Source of the DNA: JABDJL01 sp963664065
GTDB taxonomy: Bacteria > Pseudomonadota > Gammaproteobacteria > Xanthomonadales > SZUA-36
NCBI GenBank assembly: GCA_963664065.1
Contig: OY760942.1
Location: forward strand, 1,240,001 to 1,304,000
DNA length: 64,000 nt
Direction: 5' to 3'
The number at the start of each line of letters is the position of its first letter. Position 1 is the stretch's first letter. Shown here piece by piece: positions 35,546 through 44,113 of the stretch. A model generated the notes under the pieces. That model made no database searches, had not been told where the DNA came from, and was given only the letters and a program-made list of their open reading frames with translations. The position numbers were made by a program, and so were the translations under genes.

Positions 35546-38500
35546 CCGATTTTTCGAACACCCGATACTCAATTCACCCTATGACTATCCCGGTCGGCAC
35601 TGGGAGCTGGATGCAAGTGGCCAGCCCACGCAACAAATTCTCGATTTTCGCCGCCACGCTGAATTTATCACGCCTATCCCCAAGCCGAGAAAGCGAAAAG
35701 GTGCTGCCGAACAGCAGCAGATTGTTTTCGATGAAGGCAAAGGACTGTCTACCGATGAGCAACAATACCATACCGCGATCATCAAGGGTGTTCGCCAGCA
35801 CGTTGATAAATGGCGAAGCCTGCCGAACCCCAATGACTGGCGTGTCACCCCAGAAACGGCTCGTTTGCTTCAACACTGGCGACATCACAATTTTAGCAGT
35901 CTCCGGCCTTTTTTCTGTCAGGTCGAGGCCGTTGAAACGGCGATATGGCTAACCGAAGTTGCGCCCACGGCTGGAAAGGTGGGTAAAGGTTTTCTGGAGT
36001 ACTTGGCCAACGCCAACAATGATGCCAATCCGGAGATCATGCGTCTGGCCTTAAAATTGGCGACAGGCGCAGGCAAGACCACGGTGATGGCCATGTTGAT
36101 TGCCTGGCAAACCATTAATGTGGTACGCAAACCCCAGAGCAAACGGTTCACCCGAGGCTTTTTAATCGTTGCTCCCGGTCTGACTATCCGTGATCGCCTG
36201 CGAGTTCTCCTCCCCAACGATCCGAACAGCTATTACCAGAGCCGTGAGTTGGTTCCAGGCGATATGATGGCCGATCTGGATCGAGCCAAGATTGTCATCA
36301 CCAACTACCATGCGTTTAAGTTACGTGAGCGCATGGAGCTATCAAAGGGCGGGCGCTCATTGCTTCAGGGACGTGGAGACGCACTGAACACACTGGAAAC
36401 GGAAGGCCAGATGTTGCAGCGGGTGATGCCCGACCTGATGGGTATGAAAAACATCATGGTGATCAATGATGAGGCCCACCATTGTTACCGTGAAAAGCCA
36501 AACCATGCGGCTGATGATGATTTAAAGGGCGATGACAAAAAAGAAGCGGCAAAAAACAGCGAGGCCGCCCGGCTGTGGATATCGGGTATCGAAGCCGTTA
36601 ATCGTAAACTGGGTGTAAACCGTGTTCTTGATCTGTCTGCCACGCCTTTCTTTTTGAGTGGCTCAGGCTATGCCGAAGGCACCTTATTCCCCTGGGTCAT
36701 GAGTGACTTTTCGCTAATGGATGCCATCGAATGTGGCATCGTCAAATTGCCCCGTGTACCGGTGGCCGACAATATCCCCGGCGAAGACATGCCCAAGTTT
36801 CGCAATCTCTGGGAGCATATTCGCACCCGTATGCCCAAGAAGGGTAGAGGTAAAGCAGAAACGCTTGATCCGCTCAGCTTACCGGTGGAGCTCCAAACCG
36901 CACTGCAAGCCCTGTATGGGCATTATGAGAAGACCTATCAACTGTGGCATGAAGCGGGAATTCGTGTTCCTCCGTGTTTTATTGTCGTCTGTAATAACAC
37001 CTCAACCTCCAAACTTGTGTACGACTTTATCTCGGGCTTTCACCGGGAGAATGACGATGGATCAACAACGCTGGAAAACGGACGTCTGCCACTATTTCGT
37101 AATTTCGACGAACACGGTAACCCGATTGCGCGACCACGCACGTTGTTAATCGACAGCGAGCAGCTCGAATCTGGTGAGGCATTGGATAAAAACTTTCATG
37201 AGATGGCCGCCGATGAAATAGAGCGCTTCCGCTATGAAATGAAACAGCGCGGTGATCATAAGGGCGCAGAGAATATCACCGAGCAAGATTTACTCCGCGA
37301 GGTGATGAATACCGTGGGCAAACGAGATCAGCTGGGCGAATCGATTCGCTGCGTGGTTTCTGTTTCCATGCTCACCGAAGGCTGGGATGCTAACAATGTC
37401 ACCCATGTGCTGGGAGTGCGAGCCTTTGGTACCCAGCTGTTGTGTGAACAGGTGATTGGTCGCGCACTGCGCCGCCAATCCCATGATCTGAATGAAGAGG
37501 GACTCTTCAACGTTGAATATGCCGATGTGCTGGGCATTCCCTTTGACTTTACCGCCAAGCCGGTGGTGGCACCCCCACAGCCGCCGCGTGAGACTATTCA
37601 AGTTAAAGCCATCAGCCCTGACCGCGATGCCCTCGAAATTCGTTTTCCACGGGTAGCCGGTTACCGGGTTGAACTACCGGAGGAGCGATTAACCGCCGAG
37701 TTCAATCAGGATTCAGTGTTGGAACTGACACCGGATTTGGTCGGCCCTTCAATTACCAAAAACGCTGGTATCATTGGGGAAGACGTAGACCTGAGCCTGC
37801 AACATCTGAGCGATATGCGGCGTCCTACTCTGTTATTCCACATTACCCAGCGACTGCTCTACACAAAATGGCGTGACCCCGGTGAAGAGGCCAAGCTGCA
37901 CCTGTTTGGTCAGTTAAAACGTATTGCCCGGCAATGGCTCGACAACTGTCTGGTGTGCAAAGGTGGCACCTATCCCGCCCAACTTATGTATCAAGAATTG
38001 GCCGATATGGCCTGCGAGCGCATTACTGCGGCTATTACTCGCTCGCTGGTGGGTGAGCGCCCCATCAAAGTGATGCTTGACCCCTACAACCCCATTGGTT
38101 CCACCGCCCATGTCAATTTCAACACCTCAAAGACCGAGTGCTGGGAGACCGATGCTCGGCGTTGCCATATCAATTGGGCCATTCTTGATAGTGGCTGGGA
38201 AGGGGAATTTTGCCGCGTGGTGGAATCACACCCCAAGGTAAAGGCCTATGTCAAAAATCACAATCTTGGTTTAGATGTGCCTTACCGCTATGGCTCCCAA
38301 ATACGCAAATACATCCCCGATTTTATTGTTCTGATTAATGACGGTTGTGGGGGTGATGACCTGCTGCATTTGATTATTGAGATCAAAGGCTACCGGCGCG
38401 AAGACGCAAAAGAAAAAAAGGCCACCATGGAAACCTATTGGGTGCCGGGGGTAATCAATGATGGAAAACTGGGCCGCTGGGCATTTGCCGAATTTACTGA

Positions 38501-38591
38501 TGTTTACGAAATGCAAACCGACTTTGAAGCAAAGGTTGAGTCTGAGTTCAATAAAATGATTGAAGCCGTCACGGCACAGCCGATGGTGTAA
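35538..38591 (+). CDS. Type III-like restriction endonuclease subunit (Res), helicase-nuclease
   Basis: The start at 35538 (MNNRFFEHPILNS) is chosen because GGGGAGG lies 4 bases upstream; a longer start at 35526 lacks a site. About 1,017 residues: an SF2 helicase with Walker A LATGAGKTT (about residue 175), DEAH box INDEAHH (about 311), SATP, GWDANNV and QVIGRALRR motifs, then a C-terminal PD-(D/E)XK nuclease with IPDFIVLI and LIIEIKGYRRE (about 925-950). These are the parts of ATP-dependent type III Res subunits. It precedes its methyltransferase by 9 bases. All motifs are present and the frame is intact, in contrast to neighbouring genes. Confidence 0.88.
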   Translation: MNNRFFEHPILNSPYDYPGRHWELDASGQPTQQILDFRRHAEFITPIPKPRKRKGAAEQQQIVFDEGKGLSTDEQQYHTAIIKGVRQHVDKWRSLPNPNDWRVTPETARLLQHWRHHNFSSLRPFFCQVEAVETAIWLTEVAPTAGKVGKGFLEYLANANNDANPEIMRLALKLATGAGKTTVMAMLIAWQTINVVRKPQSKRFTRGFLIVAPGLTIRDRLRVLLPNDPNSYYQSRELVPGDMMADLDRAKIVITNYHAFKLRERMELSKGGRSLLQGRGDALNTLETEGQMLQRVMPDLMGMKNIMVINDEAHHCYREKPNHAADDDLKGDDKKEAAKNSEAARLWISGIEAVNRKLGVNRVLDLSATPFFLSGSGYAEGTLFPWVMSDFSLMDAIECGIVKLPRVPVADNIPGEDMPKFRNLWEHIRTRMPKKGRGKAETLDPLSLPVELQTALQALYGHYEKTYQLWHEAGIRVPPCFIVVCNNTSTSKLVYDFISGFHRENDDGSTTLENGRLPLFRNFDEHGNPIARPRTLLIDSEQLESGEALDKNFHEMAADEIERFRYEMKQRGDHKGAENITEQDLLREVMNTVGKRDQLGESIRCVVSVSMLTEGWDANNVTHVLGVRAFGTQLLCEQVIGRALRRQSHDLNEEGLFNVEYADVLGIPFDFTAKPVVAPPQPPRETIQVKAISPDRDALEIRFPRVAGYRVELPEERLTAEFNQDSVLELTPDLVGPSITKNAGIIGEDVDLSLQHLSDMRRPTLLFHITQRLLYTKWRDPGEEAKLHLFGQLKRIARQWLDNCLVCKGGTYPAQLMYQELADMACERITAAITRSLVGERPIKVMLDPYNPIGSTAHVNFNTSKTECWETDARRCHINWAILDSGWEGEFCRVVESHPKVKAYVKNHNLGLDVPYRYGSQIRKYIPDFIVLINDGCGGDDLLHLIIEIKGYRREDAKEKKATMETYWVPGVINDGKLGRWAFAEFTDVYEMQTDFEAKVESEFNKMIEAVTAQPMV

Positions 38592-38600
38592 GGAATAAAT

Positions 38601-41399
38601 ATGGTTAGGAAAAAGAAACAAGCAATCAAAAAAACCGTTGAGTCTCTCACCCACGAGGAGGCATCGCGCAAGAATATTCCTACCGCCGAATATCATTCTG
38701 TGATGCAGAAGGAGGAACAAAGCCCGATTCGTGTCGCCTATGAACGCCGCAACCGCGACCTTGACCCACAACTGGTTTGGCGCGGTAAAGACGAGGAGGA
38801 CTGGTCCGACCTGGTGGTGCATGCCCCGCCACTCTATATCCAGGAAAAGGTTCGCCCCAAGGTATTAATTGATGATCTGCTGTGCCGCACCGAGGTGGAT
38901 GAAGTAGAAGCCGAACCTCAGGTGGACCTGTTTGCGGATTTTAACGGCGTGCCTGATGAGGGAGCCAAAACCGAGTTTTACCAGCACGACGCCAACTGGA
39001 CCAACCGCATGATACTGGGTGACAGTTTGCAGGTGATGGCGTCACTGGCTGAACGCGAAGGACTGCGGAGCAAACTGCAGTGTATTTATTTTGATCCGCC
39101 CTATGGGATTAAATTTAACTCCAATTTTCAGTGGTCAACCACCAGCCGCGATGTAAAGGATGGCAAGGCGGATCATATTACCCGTGAACCCGAACAGGTA
39201 AAGGCATTTCGGGATACCTGGCGGGACGGCATTCATTCCTATCTGACTTATTTGCGGGATCGGTTGACGGTAGCGCGGGATCTGTTGACGGAGTCCGGGT
39301 CGATTTTTGTGCAGATTGGGGATGAGAATCTTCACCGTGTTCGAGCCGTTTTGGGTGAGGTTTTTGGTGAAGATAACTTTATCTCGATTATTCAGGTACA
39401 AAAAACAGGTAGCCAAGCAGGAAACCTGCTGGCAAATACAGTTGATTTTATTGTCTGGTTTGCAAAATCAAAATCTGATGTAAAGTATCGCCAACTTTAC
39501 AATGATCGTATTGCCGGTCATGTTTCCTCTGATCGTTATGATCAGATTGAATTGAATGATGGTGTTGAGCGTAGGCTGAAGCGAGAAGAGTTGGATCGCT
39601 TAGTTGCATTGCCGGAAGGAAAAGTCTTCCAACATACTAGCTTGATTAGTTCCGGAAAGTCATCAGGGGAGCAGCTATTTCATTTTCAGGCGCGAAATTA
39701 TCAACCCGGATCTTCAAGTCACTGGAAGACCACGTTAGATGGACTATCAGCCTTAACTAAGGCTGGACGTATTGCGTCAGGTGCATCTACAGTTCGTTAC
39801 AAGCGTTATCTCAACGACTTTGCAGTGCTTCCGATAAGTGATAGGTGGGAGTCGCTGCAAATTGGTACGGGTTTAACCTATGTAGTTCAGACCGCCCCAT
39901 CAGTTATACAGCGCTGTATTCTTATGGCTACTGATCCAGGCGATTTAGTTCTTGATCCTACCTGTGGCTCCGGTACAACCGCTTATGTCGCAGAACAATG
40001 GGGCCGCCGCTGGATTACTATTGATACCTCTCGCGTAGCCCTCGCTTTGGCTCGTGCTCGAATTATGGGTGCACGTTATCCATACTACCTGTTAGTAGAC
40101 AGTAATGAAGGCCAGCAAAAAGAAGCAGAAGTGACTCGCTCAGTTTCTTCTACGGCTTCCACGCATGGGAATATCCGGCAAGGATTTGTCTGTGAGCGTG
40201 TGCCACATATCATGCTCAAATCTATTGCCAATAATGCAGGAATTGATGTGATCTGGGAGCAGTTCCAGGAGCAGCTGGAACCCTTGCGCGAGCAACTCAA
40301 TAAAGAGGTGGGTGAAAAATGGCAGGAATGGGAAATTCCCCGAGAGGTAAATGACGGATGGAGTGCTGGTGCAAAAAAACGACACGCTGAATGGTGGCAA
40401 CAACGCATTGCCCGACAAAAAGAAATCGATGCCTCCATCGCCGCCAAAGCTGATTTTGAAACCCTCTACGACAAACCTTACCAAGACAAGAAAAAGGTTC
40501 GCGTTGCCGGGCCATTCACAGTAGAAAGTCTTTCTCCTCACCGAGTGCTCGGTGTGGATGAAAATGATGAGCTTATTGATGACAGTATTTCAGAATCTAA
40601 GGAAGCCTATGGCGAAGCGCAGAACTTCGTGCAAATGATTCTGGAAAACTTAAAAACCGCCGGAGTACAACAGGCGCACAAAGAAGGCAAGATAGACTTT
40701 ACTGCACTGGAAGCCTGGCCGGGTGATTTAATTTGCGCTGAGGGTCACTATTTTGAAGGTAAGGAAGGCTCAGGCGAAGAGAAACGAGCTGGCATATTTA
40801 TCGGCCCGGAATTCGGCACAGTCTCCCGCCCCGACCTGGTCGCCGCTGCCCGCGAAGCAGGCGATGCTGATTTTGATGTGCTCATCTGCTGCGCCTTCAA
40901 CTACGACGCCCACTCAACAGAGTTCAACAAACTTGGCCGCATCCCCGTTCTCAAAGCCAGAATGAACGCCGACCTGCACATGGCCGACGATCTCAAAAAT
41001 ACCGGCAAGGGCAATCTCTTCGTTATCTTCGGTGAGCCAGATATCGACATTATCGATGCAGAAAATGGGCAGATACAGATCAAAGTCAATGGCGTCGATG
41101 TCTTTCACCCCAACACCGGCGAAGTCCGCAGCGATGGTGCCGACGGCATCGCCTGCTGGTTTATCGACACCGACTACAACGAAGAAAGCTTCTTCGTCCG
41201 CCACGCCTATTTCCTCGGCGCCAACGACCCCTACAAATCACTCAAAACCACTTTAAAAGCCGAAATCAACGAAGATGCCTGGGCCTCGCTCAATAGCGAT
41301 ACATCGAGACCGTTTAGTAAGCCGAAATCAGGCCGTATTGCGGTAAAGGTGATTAACCATTTGGGGGATGAAGTGATGAAGGTGTTTAGGGTGAACTAA
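38601..41399 (+). CDS. Type III-like site-specific DNA methyltransferase (Mod)
   Basis: A 932-residue methyltransferase. DPPY motif IV is in IYFDPPYGIKFNSNF (about residue 165) and the S-adenosylmethionine-binding motif in LDPTCGSGTTAYVAE (about 452), the DPPY-first order of beta-class adenine methyltransferases such as type III Mod. The segment between is the target-recognition region. The C-terminal 450 residues (KKRHAEWWQQRIARQKEID, then VRVAGPFTVESLSPHRV) are typical of long Mod proteins of this subgroup. AAGGAATAA precedes the ATG. It protects host sites and is required with Res for cutting. Confidence 0.88.
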   Translation: MVRKKKQAIKKTVESLTHEEASRKNIPTAEYHSVMQKEEQSPIRVAYERRNRDLDPQLVWRGKDEEDWSDLVVHAPPLYIQEKVRPKVLIDDLLCRTEVDEVEAEPQVDLFADFNGVPDEGAKTEFYQHDANWTNRMILGDSLQVMASLAEREGLRSKLQCIYFDPPYGIKFNSNFQWSTTSRDVKDGKADHITREPEQVKAFRDTWRDGIHSYLTYLRDRLTVARDLLTESGSIFVQIGDENLHRVRAVLGEVFGEDNFISIIQVQKTGSQAGNLLANTVDFIVWFAKSKSDVKYRQLYNDRIAGHVSSDRYDQIELNDGVERRLKREELDRLVALPEGKVFQHTSLISSGKSSGEQLFHFQARNYQPGSSSHWKTTLDGLSALTKAGRIASGASTVRYKRYLNDFAVLPISDRWESLQIGTGLTYVVQTAPSVIQRCILMATDPGDLVLDPTCGSGTTAYVAEQWGRRWITIDTSRVALALARARIMGARYPYYLLVDSNEGQQKEAEVTRSVSSTASTHGNIRQGFVCERVPHIMLKSIANNAGIDVIWEQFQEQLEPLREQLNKEVGEKWQEWEIPREVNDGWSAGAKKRHAEWWQQRIARQKEIDASIAAKADFETLYDKPYQDKKKVRVAGPFTVESLSPHRVLGVDENDELIDDSISESKEAYGEAQNFVQMILENLKTAGVQQAHKEGKIDFTALEAWPGDLICAEGHYFEGKEGSGEEKRAGIFIGPEFGTVSRPDLVAAAREAGDADFDVLICCAFNYDAHSTEFNKLGRIPVLKARMNADLHMADDLKNTGKGNLFVIFGEPDIDIIDAENGQIQIKVNGVDVFHPNTGEVRSDGADGIACWFIDTDYNEESFFVRHAYFLGANDPYKSLKTTLKAEINEDAWASLNSDTSRPFSKPKSGRIAVKVINHLGDEVMKVFRVN

Positions 41400-41916
41400 T
41401 GGCTCTGCTTGACCGCATCATCCGCGTATCCTCGAACGAGGATGACATGGTTCTCGATCCCTTCTGCGGATGCGCGACGACACTGATCGCCGCCGAATTC
41501 CTGAACCGGCAATGGTGCGGCATAGACCTGTCGCCGAAAGCGGCGGACTGGTGGTGCAACGGATACGCGAGAAGAGGGACTTATTTTCATTTAGAAACTT
41601 CCGCCATGCCACGGACGTTCCGATAAGAACGGATGTCGAGAGGGAGAAGGCTTCGACTCCGAAGCAGCGTAGGGAACTCAAGAACAAGCTGTACAACGAT
41701 CAGGAGGGACTTTGCAACCTGTGCCACGACGAGTTCGGGATACAGCACTTCGAGATGGATCACATTGTTCCGAGAGCGAAGGGCGGTCAGGACTGGGTGG
41801 ACAACTTCCAACTGCTTTGTGGCAATTGCAACCGGATCAAGGGCAAGGGGTCACAGGAAGCGGCAAGGGCGAAGATTTCCCGAAACAAGGGAATGAACTT
41901 CGCCGTGTTCGAGTAG
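41399..41916 (+). pseudogene. 3' fragment of a DNA methyltransferase-HNH endonuclease fusion, frameshifted
   Basis: The first frame reads LLDRIIRVSSNEDDMVLDPF, then CGCATTLIAAEFLNRQWCGI and DLSPKAA, motif I and the surrounding region of a beta-class methyltransferase. A one-base loss near 41547 shifts it. In the next frame it continues LVVQRIREKRDLFSFRNFRH and an HNH nuclease (GLCNLCHDEF, HFEMDHIVPRAKGGQDWVDN, CGNCNRIKGK) to a stop at 41916. The DPPY part and target-recognition region are missing: the fragment begins exactly at the stop of the upstream Mod gene (TAATG), so a recombination event joined the two methyltransferases within their related 3' regions or beside them. Not functional as it stands. 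Confidence 0.75.
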
Positions 41917-42285
41917 GTAAGGATTGGGCAGCTTATCCAGCGGGGAGGTTGGGTAACATTCGATATAATTCCCCAAAATTAACCCGCTGTCACGCGGACG
42001 TCTTTCCCCTCGAGGATCGCGGCAACCCGAAACTGACCGATGCCCAAATCTTAGAAAAGGCACACGGGCTTCACTCCGACACTTTAATGAATTCACTACT
42101 GGCCGCTGCAAAGAAAGTTGATTAAGCGGTACAAAAAAGTGTACCAAATGACACGTGGGTAACACGCGGCCTTTTTGAAATTTCTCGATTCTTTTTTTAA
42201 TTCAAAAGGTTAGTTCAATATTCGGTGTAGGAGCGAGGACTACCTCGCGAATGTGCTTACAGCAACCACCGCCCCTTGTTGGTAA
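41917..42285. other. Stretch without a complete gene; small hairpin repeat near 42233-42248
   Basis: A plus-strand frame to 42125 ends TDAQILEKAHGLHSDTLMNS and could be the tail of a lost gene, but I do not recognise it. CGTGGGTAACACG near 42162-42174 with a following CTTTTT may act as a weak terminator. At 42233-42248 GCGAGG-ACTA-CCTCGC forms a perfect stem within GTAGGAGCGAGG...CGCGAATGTGC, which resembles REP-type palindromes of gammaproteobacteria. This marks the return to chromosomal DNA. Confidence 0.4.
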
Positions 42286-44042
42286 TTACTGTAGAGGGAC
42301 AAAATCCTCCAGTACCGCTTTGCGCAGCAAATCCGGCGGTAACAAACCCTGTGCAAGCACAAAATCGTGGTATTTACGCTGATTGAAGCGATCCCCCAAG
42401 GTCATTTCCACCTCGGTGCGAAGTCTCTGCAGGTTCCGGTAACCGTAATAATAGGAAGTGGCCTGGCCTGGTGCGAGGAAAGCATAGCGGTCGGCCTCTG
42501 AACTGGCCATGGCTTTGGACAAGCCAATCTAGTTCATCATGAAATCAATCGCCTCTTCAGGCGACATCAATCCGAGGTTGACCATCGGGTCCATAAACAT
42601 CCGGCCGGCCCGCTGCAAGCGCGCTAGCAGGGTAAACAACTGTCCTTCCAACGGCAGGTGTTCCATCATTATCGCTTCCGAATACAGTCCCCAGCCTTCT
42701 ACATTGGCACTGTTGAAAGCGTAGGTCGTGCGCGCGAGTGAGGTTCCATTCTCAACCAGTGCAGCAAATTGCATTTCATGGCCTGGGCGGGCCTCGTGCA
42801 CAGTCAATGCCCAGGTCACGGCATCGTGGCTCCAGTCATCCATCTGACTGTCTTCTTCCATGGCCGGGTTTTTTTGTACCAGTACAAACTCGCCATACTG
42901 GCCTGTGTTACCGATGAGTTGCGGTGGGCTCATGAACGGCGCTGGAATACTGGCTGATTCGGCCTCGGTGGCGAGCCTGATATTGGCATCCCGATCCGGC
43001 AAGCTTACGATATCGTGCTTAGGGATCATTTCTTCGATGGCGGCCAGGCGCTCCTTAGTAGACTTCGAGGATCCTGTCCTGAGGGATCTGGTTCTTCTTC
43101 AACTCCTTCATCACGTGCATGAGTTCGCCATTCTCCCAGCCCCTTTGATTGGCAATCTGCCTGGCGACCGAGCGCATTTCCGCCTTTATTTCCTGAAAGC
43201 CGAACTGTGCGTCACGAATCAGATCTTGCGGTTTTGCCCGCACGCCGAAATTTTTCAAATTATCGGCATACAGCTCAGGGGGAAGTCGACGATCTTCGCG
43301 TGCACGCGGTAGCATTTCGCTGCGCAGCCAATCCGCGTAAGCATTGAGTTGGCCTTGTAATACACCCAGGTCATCTTCCCAGTCCTCCAGTCCTGAAGCT
43401 TCAAACAGTCCCTTAAACCCGCCGGCAAAACGCTCAACATTGTTCAGGTCGCGTTCAATTTCACCTTTGTATGGGCCCAGCAATCCGCTCGGTGGTGCGG
43501 GCAATTGCCAATTCTGTGAGCGGCTGATAACCATCGGCGCTGCCCGTGTACTTTTTCAACCTGACCAGGGCCGCCGGGTACCGCTCAGGGTCCGTGCGCG
43601 GGTCGAGCAGGGCCCGAAAACCAAAAAACAGGTTCTGAGAAAGGTTGAAATACGGCAGCATGTACTTGTGCTCGAGTTCGGCAGAATGTATACCGTCTTC
43701 CAATGCTTGGCGCAGTATCTCGAGATTCTGGATAACTTTGGGGTGTTCCGCAGTGCGCAACCATTCCTGTGTCATCCCCACCAGTATCCGGTCTTCCGCG
43801 GTGGTGCGCTCGAACAGGTCCGGCCCCAGGTCAAAGACCATCTCATCGTATTCATCGAGCCCAAGCTCGGTCACGGCTTCAGGTTGAAATTTAAGCTGGG
43901 CATTGAGTACCACTTCGGTGTGTTTGTTGCTTTCGTCTACCCAGTCCTGGGCAAGTGCGGGATTGGTCAGCACCGCCAGGCACAGCAGGCCGGCTATCAC
44001 GGTTTGCAGAGGAATCTTCATTTTTTCCGCCATTGGTTTCAT
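42286..44042 (-). pseudogene. DUF885-family secreted peptidase, broken by two frameshifts and a stop
   Basis: The N-terminal frame has a signal peptide (KIPLQTVIAGLLCLAVLTNP, ALAQ) and runs to about 43470. The second frame (GLLGPYKGEIERDLNNVERF to DRILEVY) and the third (KERLAAIEEMIPKHDIV onward) hold the metal site AVTWALTVHEARPGHEMQFA, the HExxPGH motif of DUF885. A TAG at 42531-42529 interrupts FMMN-IGLSKAMASSEADRYA, after which AFLAPGQATSYYYGYRNLQR and the conserved tail continue to 42286. Lesions: near 43480, an extra base near 43057, and the TAG where GAG is likely. Together about 585 residues, the normal family length. DUF885 proteins are thought to be zinc carboxypeptidase-like; three lesions make a true pseudogene more likely here than elsewhere. 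Confidence 0.8.
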
Positions 44043-44113
44043 TTAAGCAGGCCAAGTCAAAACAGCCGGCCGGAAAAGGCCAGCGGCAAAAGTCATGGGG
44101 TGAATAATAAAAT

